DNA from: Thermomucor indicae-seudaticae
Taxonomy: Eukaryota > Mucoromycota > Mucoromycetes > Mucorales > Lichtheimiaceae
NCBI GenBank assembly: GCA_000787465.1
Contig: JSYX01000240.1
Coordinates: forward strand, 1-48,876
DNA: 48,876 nt
Reading direction: 5' to 3'
A program made the translations under genes and the position numbers. Position 1 is the first letter of the stretch, and each line of letters opens with the position of its first letter. Below, piece by piece: positions 35,742 to 44,977 of this stretch. A model generated the notes under the pieces. It saw nothing but the letters and a program-made list of their open reading frames with translations, made no database searches and had not been told where the DNA came from.

Positions 35742-36884
35742 TTAAGGGGAGCATGGCTGCTGCTCTATGAGACTTGTCACCAGACGTGCTGCCAAGGCCA
35801 TAGCTGTCTCCTTGTGATTTGTTAACTTGTCACACGCCTCATACACATTGGCTGCCTATAACGGGACAGACAGACATTTGATGGTCAGTTTGGCTACTCG
35901 GACATCATTTTCCAGTGATGTACTTACTTCAGTGCGGGCCATTGTCTGTAACCGTGCCCTTGTTTTTGGATCCAGCGAGGAGTGGACTTGGTCTGGGCGC
36001 GTGGCTGCTAAAGAAACTTGTTCCACCTTCCAGTTTTGCCAGGTCTGATATGCAGCTGCCATAGCAATCGTTTTGTCACTGTCAAAAGGTGAATTAAAAT
36101 CGGTTTTGTAATCGAGAATGGGATTTCTTTAGTACCTAAGACGCGGGTTACGTTCCAAATAGACCATTTGATGGCATTCTTTGTAAGACGTCAAGCTCGG
36201 GACGGATCCTCTTTTGGCAGGCGTGAGACCGTAACCGAAATACTCACCGGCATCTTGTTGCTGCGGGGTGGTCTCTTCTGACAACGAGTCGTTGGACACT
36301 GTTGCCGCAGTGGAACGGACAGCTGGCATAGTACCGCACGGTGATAACGACGCCGAGACGAAAACCCATTGCTGGCTTTCATTGTCAGTGGATCGATGCG
36401 GAAACAGAATAAGCTTGGGATCCCCGGCTCCACTTTTGGTTTCAATATCGAGTACCCAGTCTGCGTTGCAATGTGAATGAATGAATACGCTCGTTTCATG
36501 GCCGTCGACGCGTCGAACGCCCCAAAGTTGATTGTGTGCTTCTTCAAGAGGTTTTTTGGTGTAGATGCATATTTCAGTATCTTCTATTAATTTGAGACGA
36601 CCTTGGGTTTAGGTTGGTTTTTGATCAGCATGAAAAAGTAAACAAACAGAAACTTCGGATGATCGTCTATTACACACACCTTTGCGGATATCCATGACCA
36701 GATTCGTTGCCTTATTTACGAGGAATTGTCCATCCCAACGCCACAGCTCTTCGTCATTTTGACGCGGTGGCCGCACGTACACTTGGGATCGTAGAAAGGC
36801 ATCGCTTGCTGCGACGGAGATTACGTTGCCGTTTCCGATCGATTTGATGTAAAACCAATCCGCATCGTTGCCGGCGTGGATCAT
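35742..36884 (-). CDS. beta-trefoil (ricin-B-lectin-like) protein of unknown function
   Basis: Predicted 311-aa soluble protein, exons 36680-36884, 36136-36601, 35928-36078, 35742-35855. The N-terminal half (about residues 1-155) shows repeated trefoil units with Trp/Gln positions: DWFYIKSIGNGNVISVA, LWRWDGQFLVNKATNLVMDI, NQLWGVRRV, DWVLDIETKSGAGDPKLIL and SQQWVFVS. A Ser/Thr/Gln-rich linker follows (TTPQQQDAGEYFGYG). The helical C-terminus includes WQNWKVEQVSL, an RLQTMART stretch and AANVYEACDKLTNHKETA. There is no signal peptide, so it is probably intracellular. Sugar binding is not shown. The C-terminal half may be a separate domain that I do not recognise. Confidence 0.72.
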
Positions 36885-37567
36885 GGTCGATGGTGACAGT
36901 TAAGGGAATTCAGTAATAAAGGAATGAACCGTCAGGCAGGAAGGCGAAGAACACGACGGAAAAGGAGATTATCTTGTCGAAACCGACTTTCTGTCTTTTT
37001 AAACTGTGTGCCTAAATTTGTTCCAGCGTACACAAGGGCACTGTCCCGCTTACATTTGCTTCTTTCTCTCTATACTGCCCCTCGTCTCTCCGCTCGTCTT
37101 ACTTTACAAAGCGCCCAATGTTTCAAGAATAGAGATAAAGAATCGCTTAACCAAAACAAGATTTGCCAACGCCAACTGCTCTCTCTTTCAGATTTGTGCA
37201 TGAAGCTGGGGCCCGCTTATTTCGTCTTTTTAGTTAATGGCACACAGAATGTTTTTTCTTTTTTGCTCTGGTCACTGTCTTTCTTACTAATAGAGACCGA
37301 TGGCTGTTTGTAACTTCCTCGCACATTGAGAGAGGGAGTAAAGTGATGATCACTCCATCTTTCCGATTAATGCATTTTTATGCTACGACGATTACACGCA
37401 TATCAGAAGTATAGAAGCCTTTTAACAGCAAAGTTACACCGCAGATGTCATCATTACAGCAGAAGGGCGAGAGAAGAAGCTATGTCTGCCAGTACTGAGA
37501 GGCTCACGCTGCATTGCTTTGATATAGGACAATATTGACGTAGTCGGCTTTGCCTCAAGTTTTACGG
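36885..37567. other. intergenic, no gene recognised
   Basis: Upstream side of the beta-trefoil gene and downstream side of the decayed gene. A 129-codon frame at 36924-37313 (+) is rich in Arg/Leu/Ser and unconvincing. Confidence 0.45.
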
Positions 37568-38352
37568 TCAGAAGATTATGTTCTTCGCTCCAGAGGCGAA
37601 TTCAGTTTGCACCCAGCGTGAGACCTTCTTTGCATTGAATGTTTGCCATCTTCGGGTCAAAAAGAACACATCTTTGCTCAAACTTGGATCATATTTGCCA
37701 AGATGAATCGACTGTAATCGTACACAAGAATTGAGGAGTAAAGCTATCTCATCAGCAGCAGTTCTGTTGGCTGCTGACAGGCATGTTGTAAGGACATCTC
37801 CTAGTGAAAACGTGTGCGCATCCAGATCATAGTTATGGAAGCCCTGTCTTCAGGAAAAAGGAAACCTTCTTTTTTAGTGCCGAGTCTCGCCTTCGCACGC
37901 TTATGAGTTCTGCGAACAACATGGAAGCTATTTTCCTGCCCCTTTCGGGATCTCCGTTCTCGGATGAGACATACATACGTGCACACCGTATAAGGTTGCA
38001 AATGGTGGTAAATGGCCGTTACGCCGCTCTTGAAAGAGGCAAAAATAGATACTGAAGATAATGAAATTCTCAATGCGTTTGTCAAAGTCGAAAGAGCATT
38101 TATATCGCTGCTGCTGGCCAGTAGCATTTCATCCAAAAATATCTGCATCGTTGAGCCAAAGTTCGGCCCTAATTCCTTTTTGAATGCTAATACCCGACGC
38201 GACCAGCCCGTTAACCGTTCTCAATCCATCGCTGTCTTTGATGCTGGCTCCCAGATTTCTTTGTAGCTAGTGCCAATTAGAACGAATTCAGTGTTGTGCC
38301 TTTCTCGCTTTGGGCTTTTTCGTGCTTTGAATGGTACGCAATCAGATACCAT
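37568..38352 (-). pseudogene. decayed protein-coding gene, family not recognised
   Basis: Reading the minus strand from ATG 38352 gives a coding-like frame (MVSDCVPFKARKSPK, EFVLIGTSYKEIWEPASK). It is interrupted by TGA at 38221-38223, then continues in the same frame (RLTGWSRRVLAFKKELGPNF, MQIFLDEMLLASSSDINAL). The frame must shift near 37960 to read ENGDPERGRKIASMLFAELI, and again at about 37838 (a likely single-base insertion in cttccat). After that it reads YDLDAHTFSLGDVLTTCLSA, DEIALLLNSCVRLQSIH and a final KNIIF stop at 37568. Three disruptions in about 260 codons mark it as a pseudogene. The family looks like a fungal multi-copy protein, but I cannot name it. An intron could account for the break near 37960. 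Confidence 0.55.
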
Positions 38353-38667
38353 AACTGCGCGATTCAGTGATTAATATTTGGTTTAAGGATATGAATAAAT
38401 TGGTGGAGGATTTAACAATAGCCCAGATGTTGAGAGGGCCAAAGCGCTAAAGGTGTGAAGATCATATTTCTATTAAAGTCAATGTCGTTCCGACCCTATA
38501 CTTCCTCGAAGATAGACCAGTACACGTTTCGAAAATAAACAGCCAGTCTTTTAAATATCGACGTTTATTGTCTAAGCGCGACTGGAAGATTCAATACCGC
38601 ATCCTCGCTTGTCGCCTCGGCAATATTACAGCTATGTACAAAGATGTCCAATTTCACTTCACGGGCA
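38353..38667. other. short intergenic stretch, nothing recognised
   Basis: 315 bases between the decayed gene and the end of the M13 gene, no feature seen. Confidence 0.45.
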
Positions 38668-41530
38668 TCACCACAAATGACATTTCTCCGGCGGATTCAT
38701 TGGTGAACCTTTTTTGCAGGTGAACGCTTGTGCAAAGTGTTCCGAATTCATCAAAGGACCATTTACCCGCCATCTATCAGGTGCATGATCCTGTGTAAGC
38801 AGCTATCCGCCACGACCGTTATTTGACCGATTCTACACGACATTATTACATGTATCTTTTGCCTTACTTACTTCATGCATATCATTCGCTAACGTACTCT
38901 TGCTACACCTCATTCTAGCGAAATTGATGTAAAACAACTGCTCCCGCGTCCATCGATCAAGACCTGGCAGTCTATCGTTATTATGAAATCGATTGTTGTT
39001 GCTTATAAATCTCTTTTGCCACGCGTCAAACGCTTGCATCAGCGCACCAGAGTCCGCAATATTACTGTCGAGTGTTCGTTCTCCGTCCACTGGATGCAAC
39101 TGACCATCAGGCCCTCGCACGGTAAACCGTGAATATTGGTCAGCAAAGCAAGTTCCCAAAGCGTCAAATTTGCTGATTGAGTCGTTAGTCCACCATGAAC
39201 CGAGATTCCCCTGACTGTCGTACTGTCTTCCTTGCCGATCGAATCCGTGAAGTATTTCATGCGTGATTAGGGCTCCCAAGGAACCGTAACCAAGATATTC
39301 TGGTCCAGCTGCTTGGAAGAATGGTAGTTTCAAATTGGCAGCCGGTATCTGAAGCTATACGTCAACCCTCTCAGCGTCAGTCTTATATTTGCACTATCCT
39401 CTTAAAAGACGAAATGCAACTTGCCTTGTTGAGCTTTTTATCAAAAAAGAGACCCACGTGTTGTGGAGGGATATCCCAGATGTCCCGATTTACAGGCACT
39501 TTTAGACTTGTCCAACGGGCTTTTGCGCGCCATTGACTCGCACTCAACATGGTCTCAAAAAATCCGCTCTTATTCACCATGACATCGTTATAATATTCTG
39601 AAAGCGAAAGAGGTGATCGTATATCAGGATTGCTTGTAGGGTATCCGAGCAATATCTTCATGTTTGCAGCCTAACAAGGTATATATAAAATATCAGAGCG
39701 GGAAATCACATCGTCTCTTACTCTGCAAGACGCCCTGCTTATTACCTTTTCCGTTATCACTTTGCGAGTATCGCCATCAATCCAAGAAAGAGAACCTACA
39801 CGTTCCAGAAACTCATCGACGATACTCGTAATATATTCCTTGGCGCGCTGCTCAAATAAATTGTCCAGGCTCAAGACATAGTAGCGACCAAGGAGGTAGC
39901 CAAGGGACTGGTCAATGTGCGCTAAGCAAGTCTGCCACCGCGGGGGCTTGGCACGGGCCTCAATACCTGACAACTGAGCATCCAGTTTGCGTCGTGGTGC
40001 AATGAATTCTTCGCCTAGTGTATCGAGGTATTTCCATATAGTGCGCCAGATCAAATACATTTGGAGTGTTCGAACGTTAGTCTTTCCCAGTACTTGCTCA
40101 GACAAACTAGTGACGAACTCTGGTCGAGGTACAAGAAGAAGCTGCGGATTCGGTACGCCGCGCGGCACCACTGACTTCAGTACCAAGCCCCAGTTAATGT
40201 TGGGCGCTGTCCGTTGCAGTTCATCCACAGTCCAGCGCTGAATACTGCTTGACGATGAGTAGTGGTGACGGTTCAACACTTCCGGTTGCAGCGTGAGCTC
40301 CTTCTCAAACTCTACGATCCGTCGCGCGGTTGCAATGGCACTCCATGAGTTCCATCCAAATTCGTTCCTATCATCCTTGCTAAATACCGTTTCCAGTATC
40401 TCAGTGACGACGCGCATGTAGGTTCCCAGCACCTCTGGATCATCGTAATACTCGCGCGACGGTAAGCCCACCTGACCTTGGCGTATCGATACACTTCGTC
40501 TCGACGGGTCCTGAGGATCGGGACCCACGTCCATCTCAAAAAGAGCCCAGATGTCATGTTGCCCAAGGAAGCTAACAGCCTGACTTAGCCCTTCCACAAA
40601 CCCAGGGCGGTTGTCGTTCGCGTCGTAATAATATCCCAAAGGAAGATAACTTCGAATTGTTCTAAACATGTCGTACAGCGGGGTGATACCGCGACTTTCG
40701 ATCCTATCCACGTCCATACAAGCTTGGTAAAAATCCTGCAACTTAGTAAACAACTGTCTGTCCAAGATTCGATCGGGCGGGGGAAGGAGCATGGCATCAT
40801 TTTTTGGAATGGTATCATCAACTGAGTGAACAAGAATCTGCTGAAGTTGTTGCTTTATTTGCTCGTCGGCGATGGTGCTGATCGTGAGCTTTGGTTTATC
40901 TTCTGGTAATGCATGGTCTGCAGCCCAGTTACTGCCTGCAAAAGAGTTCAAGTCAAGCTCTGATATAATCTGCAAAAAGGAATTCACTTACATGTGTACG
41001 CATAAAAATCGTCGCAGGGATCAATGCTGGGATTCACGTCCTGCCCATAGTCCAAAAAAGTCAATAATGGTTTCGCATTAGCGTAATGCAAAAAAGGAAG
41101 ATACTTACCTGAAGGATGCGTGCTGCTGTCAAGATACAATGAGGTTCCATACAGTACGTCTAGAGGCAATATATATAATTATATCTCGTTCGAAAGAAGG
41201 AGATACTGCTTTCATTTTTACCTCGTTCTGTTCGGGTGGCGGAAGGGGGTTTGGTATGCTAGTAGGTGTGCTAGGTGGCGGCGTCAAGTGATCTCCAAAA
41301 CTGCTTCGTGCGTATAACCCGATAAATATACATAAAAGAATAAGTAGAATAGAACTAACGAAAAACATGAGCTTCTCTAATGAGGTGAATTGGCCTGGCT
41401 GTAGGTAGAGGGGATAGCGATAAACGCTCCCGTAATCAGTTGTGGCATCACCGCTCCCATGGTCCGAGCGATTATCGGTTTCATCAATACGATCGCGCGA
41501 TAAGAGCGGAGCTCGTGCCTCATCAGGCAT
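38668..41530 (-). CDS. M13 (neprilysin/ECE-type) membrane metallopeptidase homologue with altered active-site motifs
   Basis: Type II membrane protein of 816 aa. Exons: 41222-41530, 41109-41159, 40992-41040, 39746-40935, 39425-39670, 38872-39354, 38668-38790. A cytosolic tail (MPDEARAPLLSRDRI) is followed by a transmembrane helix (LEKLMFFVSSILLILLCIFI), a Pro-rich stalk, then the ectodomain starting CMEPHCILTAARIL and DPCDDFYAYTCGSNW. The zinc motif HEILH is intact (residues 647-651, HEILHGFD), and the C-terminus is canonical (NCPKGSP-like CKKGSPMNPPEKCHLW). However, the third zinc ligand Glu of ENIAD is Ser (SNIAD, 712-716). The NAYY substrate motif is VGLFF (605-609), and PAGILQ is PAANLK. 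Activity is therefore doubtful. The intron at 39355-39424 has a GC donor. Divergent from NDUFAF5. Confidence 0.9.
39355..39424 (-). other. GC-AG intron in M13 gene
   Basis: Donor gcaagt directly after codon AAG, acceptor gtatag, 70 bases. It joins DKKLNK to LQIPAANLKLPFF, aligning with the NxIxxPAGILQxPFF block of the family. Confidence 0.85.
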
Positions 41531-42102
41531 GGTCGTAGACTGGGAGACGATAAATTGAGGGAAGCGAGAGACCTCTCCTACAGCTCAGGGCACGAATGCA
41601 CACTTATTGTTCATTAAAGTTCCGAACAAGCATTGTTTTCCTGCAGGTCGTCTGCAGCGAACATCACGCAATAACAAATCTGAATCTAGATAATAGAAAT
41701 CATGATCAACTGCTCATTAGTAACCGCACTAGTGTTCTGGCAATCCTTTAAAGATAGACATTCGTTATCGACAGGCATACGTTGCTCGATTGCGTGCTTT
41801 TCAGATTTGCAACATCCCGACAAAACACTTGTGAAACATGGTTTGTGTACCAAGTTGCCATGGATGACGAATCCGGGAGACGCGTAGCGATTAAGCCATG
41901 CTCGCCCAGTACATGACCCGATAATGCGATAATATACCTCAGATATGTTACTGGACAAGAGCAAGAATAACTTGCACGTCAAGCGGAAAGCAGTAGCAGG
42001 GTGTTTCGCACTTGCCGTGTTCACTTGCCGTAACCGCGACAAAGTCACGATTTTCTAGCATAGCGAGCGTCTCGTTTAATTCCATTTTGGGACTCTTCAC
42101 CC
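41531..42102. promoter_or_regulatory. divergent promoter region, M13 / NDUFAF5
   Basis: 572 bases between divergent starts. It should contain both promoters; no specific element was identified. Confidence 0.45.
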
Positions 42103-43631
42103 ATGGTTCTCTCTAATCTTCGATGCGCTAGCCGCATTACGACATTGAGTCCACGTATTATTCGTCATCGACAGTTCGCCTCGGCGAGTTCCGGTGCACC
42201 CGCTTTTCAAGTGTTCAACCGCGACGTCAAACGTCAGCAGAAAGATCGCGCCGCACTCCAAGTGGAAGCCAGTCGCACAGTGGATTATCTGAGAGACGAA
42301 GTCGCTGCACGCGTGGCCGATCGATTGCTGGTTAGTTATTGTCGCTTGCGTCTAAACAACTGCGATGGATCGCACTCATGAGCCCATGCGTGGACAGGAT
42401 ATTAAACGCAACTTCAACACAGTGGTTGATCTCGGTTCAGGCTGTGGTCATATAGTCAAGCATGTTCAACCGGATACACTGAAAAAATTAATCATGTGTG
42501 ACATGTCTGGTAGGCGCGTATTCGAACGGTGAACGAAGAATGAGGCGGCTAACGGATGACCAGAAAAGGCGCTCATGCGAGACGCAGATATAAAGTATCC
42601 TGGTAAAAAAGATCATGTTCTTTTACAGCGACTTTACGCTTATTTTGAAATGCTTTAAAGTCCAAGTGGAGCGCCGTGTAGTTGACGAAGAGCATCTTCC
42701 TTTTGAGGAGAGTTCAGTCGAGGCGATCGTAAGCAGTCTTTCCATGCATTGGGTGAATGATTTACCAGGTAATTCCAAAGAGACATGTTGCGGAAAGAGC
42801 GATTGTTAATCACAAACACTAAATATCCAGGCGCTCTTATACAAATCCGCAAAGCTCTCGTCCCTGACGGTGTATTTGTGGGTGCATTACTAGGAGGTGA
42901 AACACTTTTTGAGCTTCGGTAGGAGACAAACGGTTCTATCTTGGAAAATGCTGAGGGTTCATTCCTTTATCAAAAGAACTTCTTTACAGCTGGCTGAAAT
43001 GGAGCGCGAAAGTGGAATATCTCCCCGTGTTTCCCCCATGACAGGTAAATAGAGCTCAAGCGCTACCCCAAACCCCTTACGTTGCGAGGGCATGACCATT
43101 TATTGCCGATAGATTCCAGTGACATTGCTCGCCTGTTGACTCGGGCCGGATTTGCCTTAACGACAGTCGATGTAGATGAAATCCAAGTCAGTTACCCGTC
43201 CATGTTTGAGTTAGTCGAGGACCTTAAAGCTATGGGCGAAAGCAATGCTGCTCTCAGCAGGTAAAAGTTCAGATATGTTCACTGTCGCGTCCGTCGCTAA
43301 AGTTTTTTGCAGACGTCCGTTCTTAAAGCGAGATACGCTTCTAGCAGCAGCGGCTATATACAAAGGTATAACCATTGGTTTCCAAGGCATTCTTTGTGCT
43401 ATGATCTGATGCTTGAAATCTTTAGAACTACATGGTAAACCGGACGGAACGATACCTGCCACTTTCCAGGTAATCTACATGGTAAGTTGTCCCATATTGA
43501 GTGTATCCAAAATGAATTCAACCGAGTAATGCTTTGCATAATAGATCGGCTGGAAACCGTCACCCACAACCCCATTACCAAAGAAGCGAGGATCCGCCAC
43601 CGCCTCGCTTAAAGAAGCCTTAGAAAAATAA
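42103..43631 (+). CDS. NDUFAF5: NDUFAF5-like mitochondrial methyltransferase, complex I assembly
   Basis: SAM-dependent methyltransferase-fold protein that in animals hydroxylates an arginine of complex I subunit NDUFS7 in the mitochondrial matrix. Ten exons give 328 aa: 42103-42330, 42398-42509, 42564-42602, 42661-42768, 42831-42918, 42977-43044, 43113-43260, 43313-43365, 43426-43481, 43545-43631. The N-terminus is Arg-rich without acidic residues ([19 protein letters not shown]), a mitochondrial presequence, followed by [20 protein letters not shown] motif I is [15 protein letters not shown]. Further family segments: [30 protein letters not shown] [17 protein letters not shown], and YMIGWKPSP near the end. 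A functional complex I would be expected in the organism. Confidence 0.93.
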
Positions 43632-44153
43632 CGCAAGCGCATTGATTTGTTAAAGAGTAAATACAGGATTTTTCCAACAAGTTTGCGTTCAAATGAAAAA
43701 GGTTTTGCGCGTGATTTTTTTTTGATATATTGCGTCTATGAAAAATATATTTCGCGTTCTTTTTCTAACAATATGCGTCCTTTCTTTACAGGTTTTGCGT
43801 GGATAGTTTAGTATTGGCACGGACTCATCCAGGAGCATAGTGGTGTTAGAATTTGAATGCAGTTTTTATTGTCTTCTGGCTTTAACCGCGTTGCCTCTCG
43901 CATGTCCACTTTGGCTGGATCAAGATGATAAGAGCAGGACTGAAAAATCTCTAAAGAGATCAGGGAAAAAATGCTACAAGTTTAAACGGGACTCAACAGA
44001 ATGTGAGAGGCAGGATGGCTTTTTCGAGGCATTCTAAAAGAGTATAAAAGGGAATTGATGAAGAGATGGAAGGCGAATCAACTCAGCTGTGGTCAACCAA
44101 CCATGAGAGAGAAAAAGACGTGTAGGGGTGCGTGTGCACGTATGTACGTTGCA
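43632..44153. other. intergenic, no gene recognised
   Basis: Convergent region between NDUFAF5 and the small hypothetical gene; AT-rich at 43680-43790 with repeated tttgcg words. A 65-codon frame at 43840-44037 (+) begins with a hydrophobic stretch (SFYCLLALTALPLACPLW) like a signal peptide, followed by a charged tail. It could be a tiny secreted protein but has no support beyond that. Confidence 0.4.
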
Positions 44154-44698
44154 TTAGTGACTCGCTAACGCATGGAGACAGCAATTGCTGTGGTAGCGGA
44201 TGGCGACCTGATAGCGCTCATCCTCGGGCAGGAGTGGAGGATAGGCAGGGTCCTGGAGGTGAGAGGGATCGGTAGGATCAAAGTTGCGAAGTGACTAAAG
44301 TTTGGCTTTAGCAAAGCAATCAAAAATGTGAGATCGATACTGGATGTGCATGAGCAAAAACTAAGGACGCTGCGAGCAGGGTAGTAAATGTCCATGACGC
44401 GAGTGAGGTCGACACTAAATTCCAGTAGATAAGGGTGAATTTCTTGACGTGGAACACGGTTCTTGCAGGGCAACTGAGGTCCTAGAAACGACGAGCTTCG
44501 GGATCGGGTGGCTGGAAAAACTGGGTGGCTGCAATTGGAGAAAACATTGTGGAACGAGCGAGAGGGCTGAGGATGCAAGGGCACTCCAGTGGTCGCCGCG
44601 GGAGGGGAAGCAGCAGTGTCGTGGAGAAAGGCTTCTCGAAAGAAGACGTTCCAGCTCGGCGCCACGGGTGGTAGTTTGAGAGCTGTCTGTAGCAACAT
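44154..44698 (-). CDS. hypothetical small protein, splicing uncertain
   Basis: No family recognised. From ATG 44698 a frame stays open for over 300 bases (MLLQTALKLPPVAPSWNVFF, RQEIHPYLLEFSVDLTRVMD). A second coding-like segment near the end (RNFDPTDPSHLQDPAYPPLL, EDERYQVAIRYHSN) lies in another frame, ending at the stop 44154-44156. A 74-base intron with a weak donor (gtcctt) and acceptor ctttag would join ARS to SLRNFDP. Alternatively a hydrophobic frame in the same place (SWTFTTLLAASLVFAHAHP) could be the true exon, joined by a 46-base intron (donor gtatcg, same acceptor). The existence of a gene is more likely than either exact model. Confidence 0.45.
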
Positions 44699-44977
44699 TT
44701 TGTACCCTTTCTGTTTTTTACTGGCTACACCCAAGCTGTCTCTTGAGGCACAAATGCAATTGCTCAAGCTAATTGACGACCGGACAAGCTCATTCCGGAG
44801 GTCATTCAAGCAGTATAAGGATCAAGTCGCATTTTCGAAGCCAGGCAAAGTGAATCAATGATTCACATCATGCAAATTCCAATTCGAAAGGCCTGGAAGA
44901 AATCGCTTCACTGCTTTCTCTCTTTCTCACTTCCTCCCTTCACTTTCCTTTCGAACCTGACCTGACCTGAACACGCC

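Noticed and set aside
41041..41108. Reading straight through the ORF at 40984-41169 in the M13 gene without an intron
   Set aside because: The alternative frame with two introns gives CMEPHCILTAARILQ then DVNPSIDPCDDFY, matching the conserved cysteine start of M13 ectodomains, so the read-through frame is a shadow.
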